A stretch of DNA of 64,000 bases from Haloarcula marina. Lineage in GTDB: Archaea; Halobacteriota; Halobacteria; Halobacteriales; Haloarculaceae. The translations under genes and the position numbers were made by a program. The notes beneath the pieces are model-generated. The model did not search any database. It was not told the origin of the DNA and saw only the letters and a list, made by a program, of their open reading frames with translations. Location of the stretch: NCBI RefSeq assembly GCF_024218775.1, contig NZ_CP100404.1, positions 1,674,001-1,738,000 on the forward strand. Reading direction: 5' to 3'. Positions 49,472-59,100 of this stretch are shown piece after piece. The number at the start of each line of letters is the position of its first letter. The first letter of the stretch is position 1.

Positions 49472-51277
49472 ATGCGAGTGCGGAGCCTGTCGACTATCTT
49501 ACTGGTTATGGTCGTGCTAACCGGACTATTCGCGGGTCCGGTCCACGCCGCTAGCGTCCCGACGGCCGCGAACGAGACGGCGGGGGCGAGCGCCGACGGC
49601 GCTATCGACCGAGTCACGACCACGTACGATGCGTGGGAACAGGGGTCCACCACGTACGTGTGGAAACAGACTGCCGACGGGCGCACGGTCAACACGTACA
49701 TCGTCGACGTCGCCGTCACGGAGGCTGAGGCGGGACTCGAACTCTGCCTCGACGCCGACGGCGACCGCAGGTGTACGCCGGTCCGCGGCGGAGTGACGAC
49801 GTTCACGCTCTCGCCGAACGCGAGCGTCGACGCCCAGTCGCTCACGTTCACGCTCCGCAACGCGACGACGGGCGCGACCGCTGACGTACGAACCGTCACG
49901 TACCAGCGAATCTCCCGCGGTGGCGACGTGGACCAAGACGGCCTCGCCAACGACAGGGAACTCGCCCTCGGGACCAACGTCACCGGCGCGGACACGGACG
50001 GCGACGGCCTCGCCGACGGTGTGGAAATCGACAAGCACGGGACGGACCCGACGGTGGCCGATACGGACGGCGACGGCCTCAGCGACCGGACCGACCTGAG
50101 CGTCGGCGCTGACCCGACGAAGGCCGACACGGACGGCGACGGTGTTCGAGACCAGCGCGAATTGGAGTTGGACACGGACCCGAACGGAAGCGACACTGAC
50201 GGCGACGGTATCGCGGACGGGGCGGAACTCGACGCCGGGACGGACCCGACGAAGGCCGACACGGACGGCGACGGCCTCGGTGACGGGCGCGAACTCGAAC
50301 TCGGGACGAGCGTCGTGGTCGCCGACAGCGACGGCGACGGTATCGGCGACGGTCAGGAGGTGACGCTCGGCACCGACCCCACGTCGGCCTACACGGACGA
50401 CGACGGCCTCCCCGACGGCGAGGAGCGAACGCTGGGCCTCGACCCGACGGCTGCCGACTCCGACGGTGACGGTCTGTGGGACGGAGCGGAACTCGATGTC
50501 GGAACCGACCCGAGCGTCGTCGACTCCGACGGCGACGGCCTGCGCGACGGTCGGGAGGTCCACGAACTCGGGACGGACCCGCTGGCCGGTGATACTGACG
50601 GGGACTTCCTGACCGACGAGATGGAGGTGGACATGGGGACCGACCCGACGAACCTCAGCACGGCCGCGTGGCTGACCAGCGCGCTCCTCGGGTTCGCCGT
50701 CGGTATCGGCCTCACCGTCACCGCCGTCGCCAGCGGCGGTACGGGCGCGCTGGTCGCTCGTGTGCGTTCCCGGGCACGACAGGTCCGTGAGGTGGTGGCT
50801 GAGCGAGCGACGCTGGCGGGCGACGCTGACGGAACTGAGGCCGAGACGACGGTACCGACGGGCCAAGATGCGGGTTCCGCCTCCGACCCCAGTCGTCCCG
50901 TCGACGCTGAGCCAGTCGCTGCTGAGGCCGCGTCCGACGAGCATGGGTCCGCAACGGGCGACGAGGAACCCCCGCCGACGTACGAGTCCGCCGCGGCGGC
51001 GTTCGAAGCGGCCGACCCCGGGCGTCTCGCGGACGAGGAGTGTATCCTCCGCATGCTGGCCGCCGAGGACGGCCGGATGCGACAGAGCGAAATCGTCGCC
51101 GCCTCGGACTGGTCGAAGGCGAAGGTTAGCCGGTTGCTCTCTCGGATGGCCGCCGACGAGGACGTGGTGAAGGTGCGCATCGGTCGGGAGAACCTCATCT
51201 GTCTCGAACACGCGACGCCCGAGTCGGTGGAGACGGACTCCCCTGGCGACGGGACGCAAAGCTCCGCGACGGTCTGA
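49472..51277 (+). CDS. Membrane-anchored winged-helix protein with extracellular TSP3-like calcium repeats
   Basis: The 601-residue protein has a Sec signal peptide (MRVRSLSTILLVMVVLTGLF, cleavage near residue 27) and an extracellular beta domain (~40-145). Eleven tandem repeats of the thrombospondin type-3/DxDxDGxxD form follow (about 151-390), then one transmembrane helix (about 397-420). An acidic linker leads to a cytoplasmic winged helix-turn-helix (about 519-580: CILRMLAAEDGRMRQSEI, ASDWSKAKVSRLLSRM). The repeats typically bind calcium. The layout suggests a one-component sensor coupling extracellular calcium, or the state of the surface layer, to transcription. Cleavage of the cytoplasmic part could be needed for DNA binding. 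The ligand is inferred, not shown. Confidence 0.75.
   Translation: MRVRSLSTILLVMVVLTGLFAGPVHAASVPTAANETAGASADGAIDRVTTTYDAWEQGSTTYVWKQTADGRTVNTYIVDVAVTEAEAGLELCLDADGDRRCTPVRGGVTTFTLSPNASVDAQSLTFTLRNATTGATADVRTVTYQRISRGGDVDQDGLANDRELALGTNVTGADTDGDGLADGVEIDKHGTDPTVADTDGDGLSDRTDLSVGADPTKADTDGDGVRDQRELELDTDPNGSDTDGDGIADGAELDAGTDPTKADTDGDGLGDGRELELGTSVVVADSDGDGIGDGQEVTLGTDPTSAYTDDDGLPDGEERTLGLDPTAADSDGDGLWDGAELDVGTDPSVVDSDGDGLRDGREVHELGTDPLAGDTDGDFLTDEMEVDMGTDPTNLSTAAWLTSALLGFAVGIGLTVTAVASGGTGALVARVRSRARQVREVVAERATLAGDADGTEAETTVPTGQDAGSASDPSRPVDAEPVAAEAASDEHGSATGDEEPPPTYESAAAAFEAADPGRLADEECILRMLAAEDGRMRQSEIVAASDWSKAKVSRLLSRMAADEDVVKVRIGRENLICLEHATPESVETDSPGDGTQSSATV
49922..50641 (+). repeat. Eleven tandem DxDxDG-type repeats (in coding DNA)
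   Basis: The unit is GTDPT-x(4-5)-DTDGDGLxDGxE with 20-24 codons per copy. Many copies share the DNA GACACGGACGGCGACGG or close variants, so the array could expand or contract by recombination. Confidence 0.75.
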
Positions 51278-51714
51278 GGCGACGGCGCGCCCCACGTGGG
51301 ACCGCGTGTCGCGGTAATTCGCCGCTGTCGGCGCTACTGAGGACGGCCGGGTGCCGCGGCTCGCGCACGCCTATCTGAACTTCTCGACAGCGTCGCGTAT
51401 CACCAGCGTCCCCACTCTGACCGCCACTGTCGACCTATCCCGCTCCCTCGCTCTAGGCCCGTCGGGGCGCACTGTCGCCGGCGATGACCGTTCCCAGAGA
51501 GCGCACAGGCGAACTCGCAGTCGGTCGTGTGCGCCGGCGGAGCGAACACTCCGATTTCCGACCGTTTCACCGAGTTTCACCGAAATCGAGGGATTGAAAC
51601 GCCGAAACGGGAATCCCGGAACCTCGGGGAACTGTCTGGAACGGTTCCGGACGCCGCAATCGACCGGAACGTTCGCCCCGCTATATCCCGGTCCTCACCG
51701 AAGGGGTACTCGAG
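51278..51714. other. 437-bp region without a supported gene
   Basis: Open frames here lack third-position bias. The right end holds GCTATATCCC (~51681), which is a plausible TATA box about 33 nt before the DUF7344 ATG at 51715. Nothing else stands out. Confidence 0.45.
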
Positions 51715-52434
51715 ATGGCTACGACAGAACTACACCACGAACCAACGACTCCGGGGCCGGAGACGCCCGACCCGTCAGACGAGGCGGCGTTGACGCGCGA
51801 CGAGATATTCCACGTCTTGCAGTGCCGACGACGCCGACTGGTGTTGAAGTACCTCGACGAGTACGGCGGCAACGGCCCCGCGCGGATGGGCGATATCGCC
51901 GAACACGTCGCCGCCGTCGAACAGGAGACGACCGTCGACCGACTCACCTCCCAACAGCGCCAGCGCGTCTACATCTCCCTGTATCAGTCTCACCTCAAGA
52001 CGCTGGACCGCCTCGGTATCGTCGACTACGACCGTGACCGGGGGTTCGTCGAACGAACCGCGCTCGCCGCCGAGTTCGACCAGTTCCTCGCGAACGAACC
52101 CACGCTCCTGGCGCGAACGGACGGCGGTGACGCCCAAACGGATAGCGTGGACGCCCACGCAGACCGGCGGGTGAGCGCGAGCGCACCCGTCGACCCCGCC
52201 GCCGGAAACGCGGCCGCCGACGGGAACGAGGAGACGGACACGCACTGGCATCGCCGATACCTCTACGCCGCAGCCGCGAGCGCGCTCACTGCGACGGCCA
52301 TCGCTGGCGACGTCGTCTCGATTCCGCTCGGCCCACAGGGGGGGTTAGCCGTCCTCGTGAGCCTGCTGTTCGTGGTCCTCGCGGTGACCCACTGGAACAG
52401 CGCGAGTTCGCCGAGGCGACCCGACTCGCAGTGA
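51715..52434 (+). CDS. Membrane-tethered DUF7344 winged-helix protein
   Basis: A 239-residue protein with a Pro/Glu-rich N-terminus (to ~25) and a DUF7344 winged helix (~27-125: DEIFHVLQCRRRRLVLKYL, IAEHVAAVEQETT, QRQRVYISLYQSHLKTLD, LGIVDYDRDRGFVE). A long acidic linker and two C-terminal hydrophobic helices (~180-225) follow. It is built like the proteins at 27822 and 32467 but has a much longer linker. It follows the calcium-repeat sensor and precedes a metal ATPase. Its cytoplasmic wing probably binds DNA. Confidence 0.75.
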   Translation: MATTELHHEPTTPGPETPDPSDEAALTRDEIFHVLQCRRRRLVLKYLDEYGGNGPARMGDIAEHVAAVEQETTVDRLTSQQRQRVYISLYQSHLKTLDRLGIVDYDRDRGFVERTALAAEFDQFLANEPTLLARTDGGDAQTDSVDAHADRRVSASAPVDPAAGNAAADGNEETDTHWHRRYLYAAAASALTATAIAGDVVSIPLGPQGGLAVLVSLLFVVLAVTHWNSASSPRRPDSQ

Positions 52435-52552
52435 CTCGGCCGCAAACCGACGCCGAATTAATAAATCTCAGCGATATTTTATAAACAAATTCTATCTTAG
52501 CGGGGTTTCGTAACAGCTGGATTAATAATCTGTGGCTCGCTAGTCTCCAGTA

Positions 52553-55132
52553 ATGAATACACACGAACACGACCCCCCGGAGACGGACGGGTCACCCGAC
52601 CCGACCGGTGGCGGGAGTCCCCCACCGGACGACGGGGGAGCGACCGTCGAGTTGGCGGTGCCGACGATGGACTGTGCCTCCTGTGCGGGCAAGGTCGAGA
52701 ACAGCGTCCGGTCCCTCGACGGGGTCCGCGACGTGGACCCGCAGGTGACCACCGGGACGCTACGCGTCGTTTACGACCCCGAAACGACCGACGCGAGCGC
52801 GATTCGCGAACGCGTGGAAGCCGCGGGGTACGCCGTCGAGGACGACGCCCTCTCGACGCTGCAACTCTCCGCCCCGGAGATGGATTGTGGCTCCTGTGCG
52901 GGCAAGGTCGAGTCGGCGCTCGCCCGGGTCCCGGGCGTCACGGCCTACGAGACACAGCCCACGCTGGGGAAAATCGGGGTCACCTACGACGCGACGCGGA
53001 CGAGCGAAGGCGAAATCGTGGCCGCCGTCGAGTCTGCGGGCTACGAGGTGACGGAGACGACCGGTGAGGGAACGACCGGAGACGGCACCGAATCCGACGG
53101 GGACGAACGGAGCCTCTGGCGAAGTCCGCGGGCGGTGAAGACGTGGATTAGCGGCGTCTTCGTAGCCTTCGGTCTGCTCTTCGAGTTCGTCATCACCGGC
53201 GCGAACGTTCAGATTGGGACCCTCCTCGAATCGGAACTCCTCCTCGCGGACCTCCTGTTCCTCGTCGCCGTCGCCGTCGGCGGGCAGGCGATTCTCCGGA
53301 ACGGGTACTACTCGGCGCGCAACCGCAATCTCGACATCGACCTGTTGATGTCCATCGCTATCCTCGGCGCGCTACTCGCCAGCCTCGGTTTCGGCGAGGG
53401 CCTGTACTTCGAGGCGGCGACGCTCGCGTTCCTGTTCAGCGTCGCGGAACTGCTCGAACGCTACTCGATGGACCGGGCGCGCGAGTCGCTGGCCGAACTG
53501 ATGGACCTCTCACCGGACGAGGCGACGGTCAAGCGCGACGGCGGGACCCAGACGGTTCCCGTCGAGGACGTCCACGTCGGCGACGTGGTCGTCGTCAAAC
53601 CGGGCGAGAAGATACCGATGGACGGCACCGTCGTCGACGGTGAGAGCGCGGTCAACCAAGCGCCGATTACCGGCGAGAGCGTCCCCGTCGACAAGACGGA
53701 CGGCGACGAGGTGTACGCGGGAACCATCAACGAACAGGGCTATCTCGAAGTCGAGGTCACCGCCGACGCCGGAGAGGACACGCTCTCGAACATCGTCGCG
53801 ATGGTCGAAGACGCCCAGTCGAACAAGACCGAGCGCGAGCAGTTCGTCGAGCGATTCTCGGCGTACTACACGCCGCTGGTCGTCGGGTTCGCCGTCCTCG
53901 TCACCCTCGCCAGTCCGTTCGTCCTCGGGACGACGTGGTCGACGGCGTTCGTCCACGGTCTGACGTTGCTCGTCCTCGCGTGCCCCTGCGCGTTCGTCAT
54001 CTCGACGCCCGTCTCTGTCGTCTCGGGCATCACCAGCGCCGCGAAGAACGGCGTCCTCATCAAGGGCGGCGACCACCTCGAAGCGATGGGCGCAGTCGAG
54101 GCCGTCGCCTTCGACAAGACGGGGACGCTCACGAAGGGCGAACTCACCGTCACCGACGTGGTGCCGTTGCACGGCAACTCCGAAGCGGACGTGCTCAAAT
54201 GCGCCCGCGGCCTCGAAGCCCGGAGCGAACACCCCATCGGCGACGCCATCGTCGCCGAGGCCGGGAGTGCGAACGTCGGCAAACCGGACATCGAGGGCTT
54301 CGAGAGCCTCACCGGCAAGGGCGTGCGTGCTGACCTCGGGGGCACACCGCACTTCGCGGGAAAACCCGGCCTGTTCGAGGAACTGGGCTTCGACCTCTCG
54401 CACGTCCACGCGACGACCGACGGCGGCCTGGTCACGCAGACGGCCCACCAGATGTGCGAGCGCAACAACTGTCTGGACCTGCTCGAAGACATCGTCCCGG
54501 CCCTCCAGTCGGAGGGGAAGACCGTCGTCCTCGTGGGCACGGAGACGGAGTTAGAGGGGCTCATCGCGGTGGCCGACGAGGTTCGGCCCGAGGCGGCGGC
54601 CGCGATTTCGCGCCTGAAGGCTCTCGGCGTCGAGCGGACCGTGATGCTCACCGGGGACAACGACCGCACCGCGAAGGCCATCGCGGAACAGGTCGGCGTC
54701 GACGACTACCGCGCCGAACTGCTCCCCGACGAGAAGGTCGCCGAAGTCGAATCACTCGTCGAGGAGTACGACGGCGTCGCGATGGTCGGCGACGGCATCA
54801 ACGACGCCCCGGCGCTGGCCTCCGCGACGGTTGGCGTCGCCATGGGCGCGGCCGGAACCGACACCGCACTGGAAACGGCCGACATCGCCCTGATGGGCGA
54901 CGACCTCTCGAAGTTGCCGTACCTGTACGAACTGGCCCACGACGCCAACGGCGTCATCCGACAGAACGTCTGGGCCAGCCTCGCGGTCAAGGCGGGACTC
55001 GCGCTGGCCGTCCCGTTCAACTACGTCCCCATCTGGTTGGCCGTCCTCGCCGGCGACGCCGGGATGACGACGGCCGTCACCGGCAACGCGATGCGACTCT
55101 CGCGGATTCGGCCCGCGACTGACGACGAGTAA
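52553..55132 (+). CDS. P1B-type heavy-metal-transporting ATPase (Zn/Cd/Co-type)
   Basis: The 859-residue protein has two N-terminal HMA domains with CxxC sites (Cys41/Cys44 and Cys112/Cys115) and the eight-helix P1B membrane core. It carries CPC at 477-479, the phosphorylation motif DKTGT at Asp521, a SEHPIG motif in the nucleotide domain, and GDGINDAPALA near 745. The ISTPVSVVSGIT and VLAGDAGMTTAVTGNAM segments of the late helices fit the Zn2+/Cd2+/Co2+ class (ZntA) rather than copper exporters. It pumps divalent soft metals out of the cell at ATP expense. A Cys pair in the N-domain (HQMCERNNC) is unusual and may affect regulation. The gene stands alone. Confidence 0.85.
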   Translation: MNTHEHDPPETDGSPDPTGGGSPPPDDGGATVELAVPTMDCASCAGKVENSVRSLDGVRDVDPQVTTGTLRVVYDPETTDASAIRERVEAAGYAVEDDALSTLQLSAPEMDCGSCAGKVESALARVPGVTAYETQPTLGKIGVTYDATRTSEGEIVAAVESAGYEVTETTGEGTTGDGTESDGDERSLWRSPRAVKTWISGVFVAFGLLFEFVITGANVQIGTLLESELLLADLLFLVAVAVGGQAILRNGYYSARNRNLDIDLLMSIAILGALLASLGFGEGLYFEAATLAFLFSVAELLERYSMDRARESLAELMDLSPDEATVKRDGGTQTVPVEDVHVGDVVVVKPGEKIPMDGTVVDGESAVNQAPITGESVPVDKTDGDEVYAGTINEQGYLEVEVTADAGEDTLSNIVAMVEDAQSNKTEREQFVERFSAYYTPLVVGFAVLVTLASPFVLGTTWSTAFVHGLTLLVLACPCAFVISTPVSVVSGITSAAKNGVLIKGGDHLEAMGAVEAVAFDKTGTLTKGELTVTDVVPLHGNSEADVLKCARGLEARSEHPIGDAIVAEAGSANVGKPDIEGFESLTGKGVRADLGGTPHFAGKPGLFEELGFDLSHVHATTDGGLVTQTAHQMCERNNCLDLLEDIVPALQSEGKTVVLVGTETELEGLIAVADEVRPEAAAAISRLKALGVERTVMLTGDNDRTAKAIAEQVGVDDYRAELLPDEKVAEVESLVEEYDGVAMVGDGINDAPALASATVGVAMGAAGTDTALETADIALMGDDLSKLPYLYELAHDANGVIRQNVWASLAVKAGLALAVPFNYVPIWLAVLAGDAGMTTAVTGNAMRLSRIRPATDDE

Positions 55133-55168
55133 GGCCTGGAACCGCACTGGGCGCCGTCGTCTTCCGTT

Positions 55169-56116
55169 CTACGCGCCGTCTTCGCCGTCGACGACGGACA
55201 GCACCTCGGCGAGTGACGGGATACCGGCCTGTGCGCCGGGCGTTCGGGTCGACAGCGATGCGGCCACCGCCGCTACCTCTACCGCCCGCTGGAGCGAGGC
55301 CCCGTCGGCGAGTCGGGCGGCGAGGAAGCCGTTGAGTACGTCGCCCGCGCCTGTCGTGTCGACGGCGTCGACGGGTGGCGGCGTCACCGTGAACCGCTCG
55401 CCGTCCTCGACGACGATGTCGTCCGGGCCGCGTTTGTGAACCACCACGCCGTCGTAGGCGTCGACGTGCGGTGACAGCGCCTCGTACTCGGCGTCGTTGG
55501 GTGTGAGGTAGTCGACGGCGTCGTATTCGAGGAACCGTTCGGCCCCCGCGACCGGCGAGGGGTCCAGAACGACGGCGGGGCGGTCCGCCGCGTCCGCGAG
55601 TCGGGAGAGCAACCCCTCGACTGGGGCAGGTGGAACCTCGTTCTGGAGGAGCAGGCAATCCGCGTCGCGAATCGCCGCCTCGTGAGCACGCACGTACGAG
55701 TCGTCTACCGCACCGTTCGCCCCCGCACGGACGACGATGCGGTTGTCGCCGCCGGGTTCGACGAAGACGTACGCCGTCCCGGTCGGTTCGGCCGCCGCCC
55801 CGATGCGCTCGGTGACGACGCCGCTGTCCCGTAAGTTGTCGAGGACGCCCAGGTTGGTGGCGTCCTGGCCGACTTTCCCAAGCATCGTCGTCTCGGCGGC
55901 CCCCTTCGCGGCGGCGACGGCCTGATTCGCGCCCTTCCCGCCCTGTAACAAGCGGTCGGGTTCGGCCCCGATTTCGGGCGGCACGTCCGGTACCTCAACC
56001 GTCTCACCACGCCGTGGGAACCACTCGTAGCGGGACTCCAAGACCCGCGCCTCATCGTCGGTCACCGTCCGAATCCTGTCGACGTTGATGCTCCCGAGGC
56101 TGACGACGCGGGCCAT
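55169..56116 (-). CDS. rbsK: PfkB-family sugar kinase (ribokinase-like)
   Basis: The 315-residue protein has the pfkB signatures: LLQGGKGANQAVAAA near residue 58, and VDTTGAGDVLNGFLAARLADG near 255 with the catalytic Asp. Substrate-side SINVDRIRTV near the N-terminus and NEVP/LQNEV fit the ribokinase subgroup. It would phosphorylate a pentose, perhaps ribose from nucleoside breakdown. Adenosine kinase or 2-keto-3-deoxysugar kinases are related alternatives. It is transcribed away from the ATPase and shares its strand with the AddAB-like genes upstream. Confidence 0.75.
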   Translation of the reverse strand: MARVVSLGSINVDRIRTVTDDEARVLESRYEWFPRRGETVEVPDVPPEIGAEPDRLLQGGKGANQAVAAAKGAAETTMLGKVGQDATNLGVLDNLRDSGVVTERIGAAAEPTGTAYVFVEPGGDNRIVVRAGANGAVDDSYVRAHEAAIRDADCLLLQNEVPPAPVEGLLSRLADAADRPAVVLDPSPVAGAERFLEYDAVDYLTPNDAEYEALSPHVDAYDGVVVHKRGPDDIVVEDGERFTVTPPPVDAVDTTGAGDVLNGFLAARLADGASLQRAVEVAAVAASLSTRTPGAQAGIPSLAEVLSVVDGEDGA

Positions 56117-56157
56117 GGCGCACTAGACTCGCGCCCGCGTGATTACGCTGACGCCGG

Positions 56158-59100
56158 TCAGCCGAGTCCCGACAGCCACGCCTCGATTGACCGCTTCGGT
56201 GGAGTCGGCCGTCTTGTGTCGACCGATTCGCCGAGGTGGGTGAGCGCGGGGACTACATCGACCCCATCGGGGAGTTGTCGCCGGAGGAGCCATCCGTAAA
56301 CGGAGGTCTGGAGGTCGTATCTCGCCCGCGTCTCGTCGTCTGGGGACGCCAACAGCACCTTCAGGTCGTCGACGTACCACGTTCCGTCTGGAGCGACGGA
56401 GACGACGTCGACTCGGTTCTGCGTCTCGATGTCGAGGCCGTCGACCCGGAGGACGGCGTCGAGCGAATCTTCGACGTACCGCCGTTCGCTGGCGCGCAGT
56501 CGCGCCCACGTCTCCGTGTCTGCGAACTGCGGACAGATGGTGTTGCGGACGTATTCGCACACTGCGTCCCGCTCTGACCGCGTCGCCCCCGGCCCGTTCT
56601 CGCGGACGCTCGCGTCCAGCGCCTCGGCCAGCGTCCCCTCGCAGGCCCGAAGCGTGGCGGTCGACACCCGCTGGTCCACCGCCCTCGCCAGCACGTCGTG
56701 GACGACGGTTCCCACCGCGTCCGGTCCGATATCGTCCAGCGGCAGGGCGAGGTCCGCGGCGGTGTCGTCTCTGTCCGTGTGAAGTGCCCGACCGAGGAGG
56801 TGCGCGAGTCGGTGACGGTCGGGGTCGCTCGCGAGGGGATAGAGGGTGCTGGCGTTGACGTATCGGGGTGTCCATCCGGTCTGCGTCTCTCGGGGAGACA
56901 GGGCGGCGCGAGGTGTCGGCCTGCCCGGCGCGGACCCGCTTCCCGACACCATCGGCACGTCGTTGACGCCGACGGTCAGTTCCCGTCGTCCGCCGGGGCA
57001 CGGGACGGTAGTCCGGTACGTGTCGCCGTCGGGAACGCGGTCGTACCCCAGCGCCCGCTGGAGGGTTTCGATTCTGCTGTCACGGGGCGGGGCCGACCAC
57101 CCCGGACGGGGGAGCGAGAGCACGAGGTGGTCGCGGGCGCGGGTCATCGCGACGTAGAGGAGTCGCCAGCGGTCGGCCCGGTGTGCGGCCGCCACGTCGG
57201 CGAGACCCGGTGGCCCAGCCAACCGCTCGCCGTCCCCGTTTTCGACCCAGTGGGTGGTCGCCCAGCGGAGCGACCGCTCCCCCAGAAAGTCGAAGTCGCC
57301 GCTGTGACCGTCGCGGCCCCCGTCGACGGGCGTCCGCGACACCGTGGGCGGTGGCGCGAGCGCCAGCGTCTCCCCGTGGGCGACGAACGTCTCGCTGTGC
57401 GGCCCGTGAGCCCCGAGCGGTCGGCTCAAGTCCGCGAGACAGACGACTTCGTCCTCGTCGCCTTTCATGTTGTGCATGGTCCGGAACACCACGTCGTAGG
57501 CGTCAGCGTCGCCCGCGGGAACGAGCGGCCCGGATTTCGGGTCGTCGCGGTACGACCCGAGGACGGCCGCGAGGTCGGCCATCGTGTAGCGGTCCTCGCC
57601 CTCCCAGTCGCGGACGTGCGCGAGCAGCGAATCGAGCGTCGCGAGCGAACGGGGCGGGTCCTCGACTCGGTCGAACGGGTCGGTCGCCAGTTCGAGGGTC
57701 TCGACCACGTCTTCGACGACTATCCTGCCCGGGTCGGCGGTGTGTCTCGCCCGCCGAGACGCGAGTTCGCGGAGGCCGTCGACGAACGCCGATTCGGTGT
57801 CGTCCAATCGAGCGGCGTCGACGCCAGAGATGTCGGGTCCCGCGTCAGCGACGGTTTCAGTCGGGAGGGGTACGGCATCGTCGCTCATCAGCGCTTTCGT
57901 TCGTTCGGGGTCGAACGGGTCTTGCAACCACCGCACGACCGCACAGACGAGTTCGACCAGCGGGGTCGCGAACAGGTACTCGCTCGCGTTCGCGACCGAC
58001 AAGCCCCGGTTCTCCAGACGCGCCGCGAGGGCGTCCATGTTCGAGCGGGTGTCGAAGAGGACCGTGACGGAGTCGGTCCCGTCCTCGAACGGGTCGGCGG
58101 CGAGGACGCTTTCGATGTATCCCGCGAGCACCGGGGCCTCGCCGCGTTCGAACCACGTCGCGCTCCCGGGGATGCCCGTTGGTCTGTAGGTGGCGACGTG
58201 AACCGACGGCGTCGTCGTCCGCTCCCGCGCCGTCGAGATAGGTGCGTACGGATCTCCGATGTCGACGCCCCCGCCCCGCGTCTCGTCGGCGAATACATCC
58301 GCGAACACTGCATCGACGGCGGCGGTCACGTCGGGCCGCATCCGGTAGGTCCGCTGTCCGCGTTCGGTCACGTGGACGGACCACTCCCTGCCGAAGTACC
58401 GCCCGGTTCGGGCGGCGCGAGCGAACAGGTCAGGACGGGCGTTTCGCCAGGCGTAGATGCACTGGTTCACGTCGCCCGCCAGCAACACCCGGGCGTCGTC
58501 GGGAACCAGTGCCGCGAGCGCGTCGTGCTGGACGACCGAAACGTCTTGGGCCTCGTCTATGACGAGCGTCTCGAAGTGTGCAGCGTGTCGCTCGCGCACT
58601 CGCTCGCGGAACTCCGGGTCCGTCTCCGGTCCACCTCCCGCCGCGTCGTCGTCTGGGTCGAAGAACGCCGCGACCCAGTACGCCACGTCGGCGTGGGCGA
58701 GGACGCCGCGCTCGCGACAGGCGTCGTCGTACGCTCGCTCGTACGCGGCGACGAGGGTACAGAACTCCTCGACGCGCGCCGTCCACGTGTCGTAACACTC
58801 GCGGTCCCGAGAGACGGCTTCGGCCTCCGAACCTTCGTAGGAATTTTCGAACGTCTCGGCGGTGTTAGCGTCGTAGAACTGTTCCACGTCGGCCCGCAGG
58901 TCCCGGAACTCTTCCGGCGGCCCGTCGGGATACGCGTCTTCGACCGTGGCGCGGAGTCGACGGCGGAACTCGTGGTCGTCGAGTCGGCGCTCGCGCTTCG
59001 CCTCCCGGGCGGCCTCCAGTAGTTCCCCGAGGACGGTGGCCGGGTCGGAGTCCTCGTCGGCGTACTCCCTCGCCACGCGCGCGAACGTGTCGCCGTGGGC

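Noticed and set aside
51590-51640. GATTGAAAC-like string resembling a CRISPR repeat end
   Set aside because: Only one copy is present and no spaced repeats follow.
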